DNA of 64,000 nucleotides, taken from contig CATKAP010000218.1 in assembly GCA_949746255.1 (NCBI GenBank), positions 1 to 64,000 of the forward strand, read 5' to 3'. The DNA comes from an uncultured bacterium. GTDB lineage: Bacteria; Bacillota; Clostridia; Christensenellales; Borkfalkiaceae. The notes beneath the pieces are model-generated. The model saw nothing but the letters and a program-made list of their open reading frames with translations. It was not told where the DNA came from and searched no databases. Shown one piece after another: positions 8,646 through 16,033 of this stretch. The translations under genes and the position numbers were made by a program. Every line of letters starts with the position of its first letter. Position 1 is the stretch's first letter.

Positions 8646-9628
8646 CCTTTAAAGAGGGCGGTAAAGTTTATTATTTTGCGCCCGGCAAAGAACAGTATAA
8701 ACAAGGAGCGGGGGTAGTTGTGGAAACCGCCCGAGGCGTGGAATACGCTACGGTAGTTATGCCCCGCGCCGAAGTCGCGGATGAAAAACTTGTCGCTCCG
8801 TTAAAACCTATTGTGCGAGCGGCTACCGCAAAGGACGAGGAAACGCATCGCAAAAATCTGGAGCGGAAAGAAACTGCGTTCGATACGGTTCGTGAAAAAA
8901 TAGAAAAACACGGATTGGATATGAAACTTATCGACTGCGAATTTGCTTTCGACGGAAGCAAAGCCGTGTTTTATTATTCGGCGCCGCAACGCGTGGATTT
9001 CAGAGAACTTGTAAAAGACCTTTCTTCCGTTTTCCGTATGCGCATAGAATTGAGGCAGGTAGGCATACGCGACGAAATAAAACTTCTCGGCGGTATAGCT
9101 CCGTGCGGCAGAGAGTGCTGTTGCGCAAGCTGTATGCCGGAATTGAAAAAAGTATCCATCAAAATGGCGAAAAATCAAGGGCTTTCTTTGAATCCGGGTA
9201 AAATTTCAGGACTTTGCGGCAGATTGATGTGTTGCCTTTCTTATGAAAACGAATATTATGCGGACGCATGTAAGCAAATGCCCAGAATAGGGAGTGAAAT
9301 CACCACTCCGGAAGGCAAAGGCACTGTAATAAATGTTAATATGCTTAAAATGGAAGTTCGCGTAAAGATAGAAGACAAGACCAAAGATTTGATAACGTAC
9401 AAGGATTTTTCGGTTAACGATTTAAAATTTAAAGCGGTAAAACCCGCCGCGGATGAAGCCGAAGAGGAATCGGTTGAAGAAATGCCGGTAAAGCGTGATG
9501 AAAAAATTCCCGAAGCGCCCGCAGCCGATATTGCGTTAAACACCTCGGGAAATTCGGCGGAAAAGCAAAAAAATAAGCCTTCGGGCAAATTTCACAAAAA
9601 ATTCCGCCATAAAAAGAAACAGAATTAA
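8624..9628 (+). CDS. ricT: RicT/YaaT PSP1-domain protein, 334 aa
   Basis: RicT belongs to the RicA-RicF-RicT complex, which in Bacillus acts with RNase Y in mRNA maturation and affects sporulation and competence. The PSP1 domain occupies about residues 60-250. It holds the cysteine-rich stretch APCGRECCCASC and a second pair in GRLMCCLSYE, known in the family to hold iron-sulfur clusters. The C-terminal ~70 residues are charged and Lys-rich. I chose the ATG at 8624 (MAEVTGVTF) because GGGAG precedes it and the conserved region starts there. It overlaps the holB end by 22 bp. Confidence 0.93.
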   Translation: MAEVTGVTFKEGGKVYYFAPGKEQYKQGAGVVVETARGVEYATVVMPRAEVADEKLVAPLKPIVRAATAKDEETHRKNLERKETAFDTVREKIEKHGLDMKLIDCEFAFDGSKAVFYYSAPQRVDFRELVKDLSSVFRMRIELRQVGIRDEIKLLGGIAPCGRECCCASCMPELKKVSIKMAKNQGLSLNPGKISGLCGRLMCCLSYENEYYADACKQMPRIGSEITTPEGKGTVINVNMLKMEVRVKIEDKTKDLITYKDFSVNDLKFKAVKPAADEAEEESVEEMPVKRDEKIPEAPAADIALNTSGNSAEKQKNKPSGKFHKKFRHKKKQN

Positions 9629-9665
9629 CATTCGCGGCGGTTTGGCAAATATTTTGTTTAACCTC

Positions 9666-9694
9666 TTTACACAGCTGAAAATTTGTGTTATAAT
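9666..9694 (+). promoter_or_regulatory. promoter of the ferredoxin gene
   Basis: TTTACA (9666-9671) and TATAAT (9689-9694) with a 17-nt spacer. A GGAGGA ribosome binding site precedes the ATG at 9731. Confidence 0.8.
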
Positions 9695-9730
9695 ATAAAT
9701 TACAATAACGTAATAAACGGAGGAATAACC

Positions 9731-9904
9731 ATGGCACATATCATCACGGACGAATGCGTAAGTTGCGGCGCTTGCGCCGGCACTTGCCCCGTTGAAGCAA
9801 TCAGCGAAGGCGACGGAAAATATATCGTTGACCCCGACGTTTGCATCGATTGCGGCGCCTGCGAAGACGTTTGCCCTACGGGTGCTGTTCATCCCGCAGA
9901 GTAA
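9731..9904 (+). CDS. 2[4Fe-4S] ferredoxin, 57 aa
   Basis: A clostridial-type low-potential electron carrier. Two CxxCxxCxxxCP motifs are visible: CVSCGACAGTCP and CIDCGACEDVCP. Each binds a [4Fe-4S] cluster with cysteines from both halves. The length is typical. The start at 9731 follows a GGAGGA site; upstream in-frame codons encode nothing conserved. The gene has its own promoter and terminator, so it is a single-gene unit. It sits where yabA would lie in the Bacillus order, directly after ricT, whose product also uses Fe-S clusters. Confidence 0.96.
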   Translation: MAHIITDECVSCGACAGTCPVEAISEGDGKYIVDPDVCIDCGACEDVCPTGAVHPAE

Positions 9905-9920
9905 GTAAAAGGAATGCTTT

Positions 9921-9953
9921 GGGCGGAGGTGCTGTAATCTCCGCCCTTTTCCT
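9921..9953 (+). terminator. intrinsic terminator after the ferredoxin gene
   Basis: GGGCGGAG (9921-9928) pairs with CTCCGCCC (9939-9946) and is followed by TTTTCCTTT. Confidence 0.85.
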
Positions 9954-9973
9954 TTATATGCGGCCGGTAAATA

Positions 9974-10002
9974 TTACATTGGAGACGCAAACCTGATAAA
10001 TT
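9974..10002 (+). promoter_or_regulatory. likely leaderless promoter of trmN6
   Basis: TTACAT (9974-9979), 17 nt, then the extended -10 TG-A-TAAATT (9997-10002). The ATG at 10010 lies 7 nt after the -10 box and has no Shine-Dalgarno sequence. Confidence 0.45.
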
Positions 10003-10009
10003 TATTTAT

Positions 10010-10681
10010 ATGTTGAAAGACGGAGAGGTTCTCGAAGAGTTTTTCGGGGATAAAAAAATTATACAAAACGTAAATTTATACCGTTTCACTTCGGACAGTA
10101 TTTTGCTTTCGCGTTTTGCCCGCGCAAAAGTCGGCGATAACGTAGCCGATTTCTGTTCGGGCAGCGGGGTTATAGGATTTCATTTTTTATGCCTTAATCC
10201 TCAAATTCGTTCGCTCACTTTTTTTGAAATGCAAAAAGAACTTGCGGAAATGTCGGAGAGGACAGCGGCGCTTAACGGATTCGAATGCAAGGTAGTAAAC
10301 TGTCGTTTACAGGATATCGGCAAGGAATACGACGATAAGTTTTCTCTTATATTATGTAATCCGCCGTATGAGCGCGCAGGGTTCGAGAACGAAATTTATG
10401 AAAAAGCCGTATGCCGTAAAGAAATTACTTTAACTTTGCCCGAAATAACCGAGGCGGCTTTCCGCAAACTCAAATTCGGCGGCAGATTCGCCGTGTTAAA
10501 CCGCGCCGACAGGTGCGCCGAACTTATCTATTTACTTAAGTCACGGGGGTTGGAACCTAAACGCATGCAGTTTGTCTGCGGCAGAGAGGGGCAAAAACCT
10601 TATCTTGTTATGATTGAAGCGGTCAAGGGCGGAAAAGAAAATATAGAAGTTTTGCCGTTTGCAATAAACGGAACCGTTTAA
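10010..10681 (+). CDS. tRNA1(Val) adenine-N6 methyltransferase-like protein (YabB/TrmN6), 223 aa
   Basis: A class I SAM-dependent N6-adenine methyltransferase. The SAM-binding region is VADFCSGSGVIG (about residues 45-56) and the catalytic motif is CNPPYERAG, the N-P-P-Y signature of N6-adenine enzymes. The first ~30 residues match the YabB/YfiC family (DGEVLEEFFGDKKIIQN). In the family the target is A37 of tRNA-Val in E. coli; the substrate here is inferred. The position between ricT and rsmI matches Bacillus yabB. It appears to have its own leaderless promoter. Confidence 0.85.
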   Translation: MLKDGEVLEEFFGDKKIIQNVNLYRFTSDSILLSRFARAKVGDNVADFCSGSGVIGFHFLCLNPQIRSLTFFEMQKELAEMSERTAALNGFECKVVNCRLQDIGKEYDDKFSLILCNPPYERAGFENEIYEKAVCRKEITLTLPEITEAAFRKLKFGGRFAVLNRADRCAELIYLLKSRGLEPKRMQFVCGREGQKPYLVMIEAVKGGKENIEVLPFAINGTV

Positions 10682-10744
10682 GTGGATAATTAAATTGGAA
10701 AACGCGTTTTTTCACATCAGTAATTTTTTTGCGTAGGTGAAATT

Positions 10745-10873
10745 ATGGAAGATAAAAAATTTGACGAAAAAAAATATTATAAAGAAAATAAGTTTTTGCT
10801 TATAGCAATGTCGGCTACGGTGGTTTCGGCGATAGTTTCTTTTGTTGCGTTAATGATAACGCTGTTCGGTTGA
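10745..10873 (+). CDS. small single-helix membrane protein, 42 aa
   Basis: A very short gene encoding a charged Lys/Asp/Glu-rich N-terminus (about 16 residues) followed by one hydrophobic helix ending at the stop codon. It is predicted to span the membrane once. The next gene starts 9 bp later after a GAGGAA site that overlaps this stop, which suggests a two-gene unit of small membrane proteins. Function unknown. The coding call rests on the charged head, hydrophobic tail layout and the tight spacing. Confidence 0.5.
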   Translation: MEDKKFDEKKYYKENKFLLIAMSATVVSAIVSFVALMITLFG

Positions 10874-10882
10874 GGAAAAATT

Positions 10883-11110
10883 ATGAAACAAAAATATTGG
10901 GAAACGGTATGCTGGGTAATCTGTTTATTTTCGGTAAGCGTAGTTCCAGTGGAATTTTTAATTTTAACAATACCGCTTTATTCTTTGCTTTGGTGGACGG
11001 TTTTGGCGGTAAACGCCGTCGCGATGCCCATCGTTACAATCTGTTTCGCGCTGGAAATGCACAAGAGAAAAAAAGAAAAGCTGGATAAGCAAGCGGAAAA
11101 GAAGGAATGA
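10883..11110 (+). CDS. small two-helix membrane protein, 75 aa
   Basis: Two hydrophobic helices (about residues 9-31 and 36-57) followed by a strongly basic tail (KRKKEKLDKQAEKKE) that should stay in the cytoplasm. The start has a GAGGAA ribosome binding site overlapping the end of the upstream 42-aa gene. It is followed directly by the 69-bp tandem repeats and rsmI. Function unknown. The pair resembles small holin-like or accessory membrane proteins only in topology, so no function is assigned. Confidence 0.6.
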   Translation: MKQKYWETVCWVICLFSVSVVPVEFLILTIPLYSLLWWTVLAVNAVAMPIVTICFALEMHKRKKEKLDKQAEKKE

Positions 11111-11271
11111 TAAATAATTAAACGGAACGTTTACCGTTTGAATGGAGATAAACCCGAGCAAGCGGGAAAGAGAGAAAGATAAATGATTAAACGGAACGTT
11201 TACCGTTTGAATGGAGATAGACCCGAGCAAGCGGGAAAGAGAGAAAGATAAATGATTAAACGGAACGTTTA
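11109..11271 (+). repeat. 69-bp tandem repeat upstream of rsmI
   Basis: Unit 1 is 11109-11177 and unit 2 is 11178-11246. A third partial copy (25 nt, 11247-11271) contains the true rsmI start. Units differ by only a few bases. The period is exactly 23 codons, so the rsmI frame is preserved. Each full unit holds the inverted repeat AAACGG/CCGTTT around an AACGTT core, which is lost in the last copy. It looks like tandem duplication of the 5' end of rsmI. Confidence 0.9.
11183..11251 (+). CDS. possible leader peptide fused by duplication to the rsmI start, 22 aa
   Basis: Unit 2 of the tandem repeat keeps the rsmI start codon and first six codons (MIKRNV). It then reads a short basic stretch and stops with TAA at 11249-11251. 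The rsmI ATG follows with no gap, so ribosomes finishing this peptide could restart on rsmI. Unit 1 has ATA in place of ATG and cannot start. Whether the peptide is made, or matters, is unknown. Confidence 0.3.
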   Translation: MIKRNVYRLNGDRPEQAGKRER

Positions 11272-12067
11272 TTTCGTTGCTACGCCCATAGGTAATTTAA
11301 AGGATATTTCGCTCCGCGCGTTGGAAGTTTTGCGTACGGCGGATGTTATTTTCTGCGAAGATACTCGGCACAGCATAAAACTTTTAAACGCATATGAAAT
11401 TAAAAAGCCGCTTTACTCCTGTCATAAATTCAACGAACGCGAAGCGGCGGACAAAATTATTTCCTCAGTGAACGAGGGTAAAGAAGTCGCGGTTATTTCC
11501 GACGCGGGCATGCCCGTAATTTCCGACCCGGGAAATATAGTTTGTCAAAAATTAAAAGAGTCGGGCGTTCGGTATACCGTTATTCCGGGAGCTAACGCCG
11601 CGCTTTCCGCGCTTATACTTTCGGCTTTGCCGGCGGAAAGATTTGCCTTTATCGGCTTTTTGCCCGATAAGGCGGGAGAAAAAAAGGAGCTGTTGAAAAA
11701 ATATAAAGATCTGGATTTAACGTTGTTGTTTCACGTGGCACCGCAGGACGTGGACCGCGATATATGCGCTATGTACGAAATTTTCGGCGACAGAAGAGCC
11801 TGCGCGGTTCGCGAAATTACTAAAATGCACGAGGAAGCCGTATCGTTTAATCTTAAAGAAGGACTTCCTGGCGAAAAACGCGGCGAGTACGTAATAGCGG
11901 TAGAGGGCGCGGCCGAGCGGGAAAATTTGTTGAACGCTCTTTCCGAAAAAGAACATATACTGCACTATATGGCGCATGGAATGGACAAAAAAGATGCCGT
12001 TAAACAAGCTGCAAAAGACAGGGGCGTTGCAAAATCCGAACTTTATAAATATTCTATCGACTTATAA
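11252..12067 (+). CDS. rsmI: 16S rRNA (cytidine-1402-2'-O)-methyltransferase RsmI, 271 aa
   Basis: Methylates the 2'-O of C1402 in 16S rRNA using SAM, tuning decoding at the P site. The tetrapyrrole-methylase fold is clear: VATPIGNLKDISLRALEVL at the N-terminus, CEDTRHS, then ISDAGMPVISDPG and the VIPGANAALSALILS loop. The length is normal. The ribosome binding site is weak (GAAAGAGAGAAAG), and initiation may be helped by the overlapping leader peptide formed by the tandem repeat. Gene order matches Bacillus yabC. Confidence 0.95.
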   Translation: MIKRNVYFVATPIGNLKDISLRALEVLRTADVIFCEDTRHSIKLLNAYEIKKPLYSCHKFNEREAADKIISSVNEGKEVAVISDAGMPVISDPGNIVCQKLKESGVRYTVIPGANAALSALILSALPAERFAFIGFLPDKAGEKKELLKKYKDLDLTLLFHVAPQDVDRDICAMYEIFGDRRACAVREITKMHEEAVSFNLKEGLPGEKRGEYVIAVEGAAERENLLNALSEKEHILHYMAHGMDKKDAVKQAAKDRGVAKSELYKYSIDL

Positions 12068-12073
12068 ATTATT

Positions 12074-13102
12074 ATGAAAAGAAAAGAAAATATTCCGCAG
12101 GTTGCGGAAAAAATGACAATTTACGAATACGAACAAAAATACACGAAAAGGCAGAACGTGCGCGGCGCAAAGATATTATTAAGGCTGATAGCCGCGGCTA
12201 TAGGGGTGCTTATTTTTACTTGTTTGCTTTTGGCCGGATTGAAAGTGGTTGAAATGTTCGAAGATAAAACTGTTCGGCTGTACGTGGGAATAGGCGCGGC
12301 AGTAGTCGGCGTCGCCGCTTTTGTGTTTATTTACATAATTCCGCTTGTAAAAATACTTAAATCCGATTATTTTATAACAAACGTAAACGCGAAAACCGCC
12401 AGAGAAGCGCAGAAGCATAACAAAAAAGTACGCAAAGATATTGCGCATAAAATTATAGAAATTACCGCGACGGTTGAAGGCGTGGGTTGGTACGATTCCG
12501 CGGTGGTGGGCGAGCTTGCGATAGCCGTAAACGCGGGCAACGAAGAGGGCGTAAAACAAGCGTTGACAGCGCTTTATACCGGTTCGGTGAAAAAGTCGGC
12601 GCAATCGCTCATTACTAAAACCGCGTTGAAATCTGCAATGTATTCGGCGCTTTCCCAAACCAGCAAGGTTGACGCGCTCCTGGTTTCCTTTCTTAATTTA
12701 CAACTTATCAAAGACTTAACGTTTTTGTACGGTTTCCGCCCCTCTGATGCAAAGCTTGTTAAAATTTTTGCGCATGTGCTACAGAATTCGCTCATTGCCT
12801 ACGGTCTCGGCGGAGTGAAAATCGGTAACAGCATAGTTAAAACCATGGGCGACGCGGTTAAAGGAATACCCATTCTCGGTTCGGCTATTTCGGCTTTGGT
12901 GGATTCGTCCGTGCAGGGGCTTACCAACGGCGTGCTTACTGCGGTGATGGGGTACCAAACGATAAAATATCTTTCGGAAGAATATAAGCTGCAGGATATT
13001 TTGGACGGAATAGAGCTTGCCGAAACCGAAGAAGAATTGCAGGAAACGTGCCGTGAAATAGAGGCGGAACTTCGCGGAACGCCCATGCCAAAAGCAGTTT
13101 AA
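12074..13102 (+). CDS. membrane protein, possibly DUF697/YcjF-like, 342 aa
   Basis: Two membrane helices (about residues 34-57 and 67-92) follow a basic N-terminus. A long soluble helical region comes next, and the C-terminus contains GIPILGSAISALVDSSVQGL followed by an amphipathic segment. This last part resembles the DUF697 tail found in YcjF-type proteins, which associate with small GTPases or stress responses, but the match is not firm. It begins 6 bp after the rsmI stop with no clear ribosome binding site, which suggests coupling. No catalytic motif is seen. Confidence 0.7.
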   Translation: MKRKENIPQVAEKMTIYEYEQKYTKRQNVRGAKILLRLIAAAIGVLIFTCLLLAGLKVVEMFEDKTVRLYVGIGAAVVGVAAFVFIYIIPLVKILKSDYFITNVNAKTAREAQKHNKKVRKDIAHKIIEITATVEGVGWYDSAVVGELAIAVNAGNEEGVKQALTALYTGSVKKSAQSLITKTALKSAMYSALSQTSKVDALLVSFLNLQLIKDLTFLYGFRPSDAKLVKIFAHVLQNSLIAYGLGGVKIGNSIVKTMGDAVKGIPILGSAISALVDSSVQGLTNGVLTAVMGYQTIKYLSEEYKLQDILDGIELAETEEELQETCREIEAELRGTPMPKAV

Positions 13103-13141
13103 TAAAAATCGATAAAATTATTATTTCGGAGTGATTATAAA

Positions 13142-14203
13142 ATGAAAGACGTTGAATTGATAGAAAGACTTTCGCAGGCGAGAGGCGCTTCCGGCTTCGA
13201 GGACGAAGTGCTCTTGATTGCGCGGGAATACTGTAAGGACTTTGCCGAGTTCGAAGAGGATAGCATGCGCAATTTGTACATAAAGCCTAAATACAACAAG
13301 GGCGGCCGCCCCTATATTCTCTTGGACGCGCACTCTGACGAAGTGGGGTTCATGGTTCAGGCAATCAAGCCGGACGGAACATTGCGTTTTATTCCGATAG
13401 GCGGTTGGAACGAAAAATGCCTTCCCTCTTCCAAGGTGCAAATTTATACGAAAACGGGGTATATAAGCGGGGTAATAGCCGCAATGCCCCCGCATTTCAT
13501 GAACGCGGAACAGCGAAACGCTCCCGTGAATTACGAAAATCTTGTAATAGACGCGGGCGCTACAAGTGCGGACGAAGCAAGGGAAATGGGTATAGAAATC
13601 GGCGCGCCCGTGGTACCTTTGACATTTTTCGAACATAATGAAAAAACTGGCATTTTACAAGGCAAAGCGTTTGACGACAGAATCGGCGTGGCCGCGCTGT
13701 TGAAATGCTTAAAAATGTTAAATAATCAACGGCTTGAATTGGACGTTATAGGCGTGATTTCCTCTCAGGAAGAGGTTGGCGAGCGCGGGATAACCGCGGC
13801 TATGCATAGGGTTAAGCCGGTTGCGGCAATATGCTTCGAGGGCTGCCCTGCGGACGATACTTTTTCGCCCTCTTATATGATACAGGACGCGCTTAAAGGC
13901 GGCGTTATGCTCCGTCATATGGATAGAACGGTAATATGCACGCCTCGTTTTACGGCTTACGCGCAAAAAATCGCCGAAAAATGCGGTATAAAAGTTCAAA
14001 TGGCGGTACGTTCGGGCGGAGGCAACAACGGCGCGTATATAATTTCTTCAAACGGCGGAACGCCCGTAATAGTGGCGGGCATACCCGTAAGATATATTCA
14101 TACTTTCAACTGTATAGCGGCGGTTGAAGATTTTAACTCCGTTACGGAGCTGGGCGAAGCGCTTTGCCAAAATCTTACGGAAGATATAATAAAGGGATTT
14201 TAA
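13142..14203 (+). CDS. M42 family metallopeptidase (glutamyl aminopeptidase type), 353 aa
   Basis: A dinuclear metal aminopeptidase that forms tetrahedral particles and trims peptides in the cytoplasm. The metal ligands sit in DAHSDEVGFMV (residues ~62-72), the catalytic Glu pair in SSQEEVGERG, and other ligands in KAFDDRIG and further C-terminal regions. The lid domain interrupts the fold around residues 70-170, as usual. The length is typical. A GGAGTG ribosome binding site precedes the ATG. Some family members were named endoglucanase, but the peptidase assignment is preferred. Confidence 0.92.
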   Translation: MKDVELIERLSQARGASGFEDEVLLIAREYCKDFAEFEEDSMRNLYIKPKYNKGGRPYILLDAHSDEVGFMVQAIKPDGTLRFIPIGGWNEKCLPSSKVQIYTKTGYISGVIAAMPPHFMNAEQRNAPVNYENLVIDAGATSADEAREMGIEIGAPVVPLTFFEHNEKTGILQGKAFDDRIGVAALLKCLKMLNNQRLELDVIGVISSQEEVGERGITAAMHRVKPVAAICFEGCPADDTFSPSYMIQDALKGGVMLRHMDRTVICTPRFTAYAQKIAEKCGIKVQMAVRSGGGNNGAYIISSNGGTPVIVAGIPVRYIHTFNCIAAVEDFNSVTELGEALCQNLTEDIIKGF

Positions 14204-14212
14204 ATTAATTTT

Positions 14213-16033
14213 ATGCGGACGGTGAATACTGAAAAGGGGTTTACTTCCGTCGGCGCGTTGACGTATTTATTAAAGGGCAGCGTAGCTATGTTCTCCGCGG
14301 GAATCGCGGCGAGCCTGGTTATTACTTTTTTAAATATGCTCGTGCCCGAGTTGGTATCCTTTTCTATCGACAGTATTATAGGAAATGAAGAAGTTCCCGC
14401 AGCGTATGCGGGAATTATTTTGCTGTTCGGCGGAATTGATTATTTAAAACAAAATATATGGATCGTAGCCGCGTTTCTGTTGGCGATAGCTTTGATTAGC
14501 GCGGCGTTTATCTATTTGCGTACTTATTGTAACACTCGCGCCAATCAAATTTTTACGTGCAGGATGAGGGATAAACTCTTTTCGCATATTCAAAGGCTTC
14601 CGCTTTCGTGGCATAACGTTCACAGAACGGGCGATATTATTCAACGGTGCACGTCAGACGCGGAAGTTATAACCAACTTTGTTTCCGCACAGCTTATTAC
14701 ACTGTTCAGAATAATAATTTTGATAGTGTTTTCGCTTGTTTTCATGTTTATGAAAAACGTGAAACTTGCGCTTATATCTTCGGCGTTTATACCTCTGTTT
14801 TTGGGATATTCTTTGTTTTTTTATTCCCGTGCAAGAAAATCGTTTAAAAAATGCGACGAGGAAGAAGGCGTTTTGTCGGCTTTGGCGCAGGAAAACTTTA
14901 CGGGTGCGCGCGTGGTTCGGGCATTCGGCAGAGAAGAATACGAGAGGGCGAAATTTGAAAAACAAAACGTTTATTATACGGGACTTTGGGTAAAAATAGA
15001 AAAATTTCTGGCGCTTTTCTGGTCGTCGAACGATTGTATCGCGCTTTTGCAAGGGCTTCTGATAGTAGTTGTGGGCACGGTCTACTGCATAAACGGCGAG
15101 CTTTCCGCGGGCGATTTGGTGGCGTTTATTTCTTATAACACCATGCTTATGGGTCCCGTGCGGCAGCTAGGCAGAATAATTTCCAACATGAGCAAAGCCG
15201 GCGTTTCGTTGGGCAGAATCACGGAGATTTTAAACGCCGCGGAAGAAAATTACGGAGAAGTCGAAAAACTTTCGGGAGACATAGAGTTCAAAAACGTAAA
15301 CTTTTCTTATGACGAAGGCAAACCCGTACTCAAAGATATTTCGTTTAAGGTATCCGAGGGAACGACTGTGGGAATAATCGGCGGCACGGGCAGCGGGAAA
15401 TCTACCCTTGCTTTACTTTTGGATAGATTGTATGCCGTTACGGAAGGACAAATTTTTATAGGCGGAAGGGATATAAACGAAATCAGCCCCGCGACGCTGA
15501 GAAGAAATATAGGGCTTGTTTTACAGGAAGGCTACGTTTATTCTCGCACCGTCGGCGAAAACATAGCTATCGCCGCGGATTCGGCAAATGAAAACGATAT
15601 AACGTGCGCCGCGCGCGAAGCCTGCGTGCACGATAACATAAAGAATTTTTTAAAAGGATACGATACCGTAGTGGGCGAACGAGGCGTAACGCTTTCGGGA
15701 GGACAAAAACAACGCGTAACCATAGCCAGAACACTTTTGCGGGAAACTCCTTATCTTGTTTTCGACGACAGTCTTTCCGCCGTGGATGCGCAGACGGACG
15801 CGGAAATCCGCGCAAACCTCGCGGAAAAATTCAAAGGCGCAACGGTAATGATAATTTCTCATCGCATTACCACGGTTTTGCATGCCGACAATATTATAGT
15901 GCTTGACGGCGGAAGAATTGCGGAAAGCGGAACGGCGGAAGAATTGCTTAAACGCGGCGGGATTTTTAAAAAGCTTTACGATTTACAAACGGCTTTACCC
16001 GAGGAATTGAAGGAGGCGGCTGAAAATGACTGA
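14213..16033 (+). CDS. ABC exporter half-transporter with degenerate catalytic site, 606 aa
   Basis: Six-helix type IV exporter domain (about residues 20-330) followed by a nucleotide-binding domain. Walker A GGTGSGKST is at about 390-398, the signature LSGGQKQR at ~494, and Walker B ends DD at 518-519. The second Asp replaces the catalytic Glu, so this half holds the non-hydrolysing site. It pairs with the next gene, whose start overlaps by 8 bp, forming a BmrCD/LmrCD-like heterodimer. The substrate (drug, lipid or peptide) is unknown. The ATG has no strong ribosome binding site. Confidence 0.92.
   Translation: MRTVNTEKGFTSVGALTYLLKGSVAMFSAGIAASLVITFLNMLVPELVSFSIDSIIGNEEVPAAYAGIILLFGGIDYLKQNIWIVAAFLLAIALISAAFIYLRTYCNTRANQIFTCRMRDKLFSHIQRLPLSWHNVHRTGDIIQRCTSDAEVITNFVSAQLITLFRIIILIVFSLVFMFMKNVKLALISSAFIPLFLGYSLFFYSRARKSFKKCDEEEGVLSALAQENFTGARVVRAFGREEYERAKFEKQNVYYTGLWVKIEKFLALFWSSNDCIALLQGLLIVVVGTVYCINGELSAGDLVAFISYNTMLMGPVRQLGRIISNMSKAGVSLGRITEILNAAEENYGEVEKLSGDIEFKNVNFSYDEGKPVLKDISFKVSEGTTVGIIGGTGSGKSTLALLLDRLYAVTEGQIFIGGRDINEISPATLRRNIGLVLQEGYVYSRTVGENIAIAADSANENDITCAAREACVHDNIKNFLKGYDTVVGERGVTLSGGQKQRVTIARTLLRETPYLVFDDSLSAVDAQTDAEIRANLAEKFKGATVMIISHRITTVLHADNIIVLDGGRIAESGTAEELLKRGGIFKKLYDLQTALPEELKEAAEND

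Noticed and set aside
11109-11271. CRISPR array
   Set aside because: The 69-bp units are directly adjacent with no spacers, and the repeat is part of a gene start.
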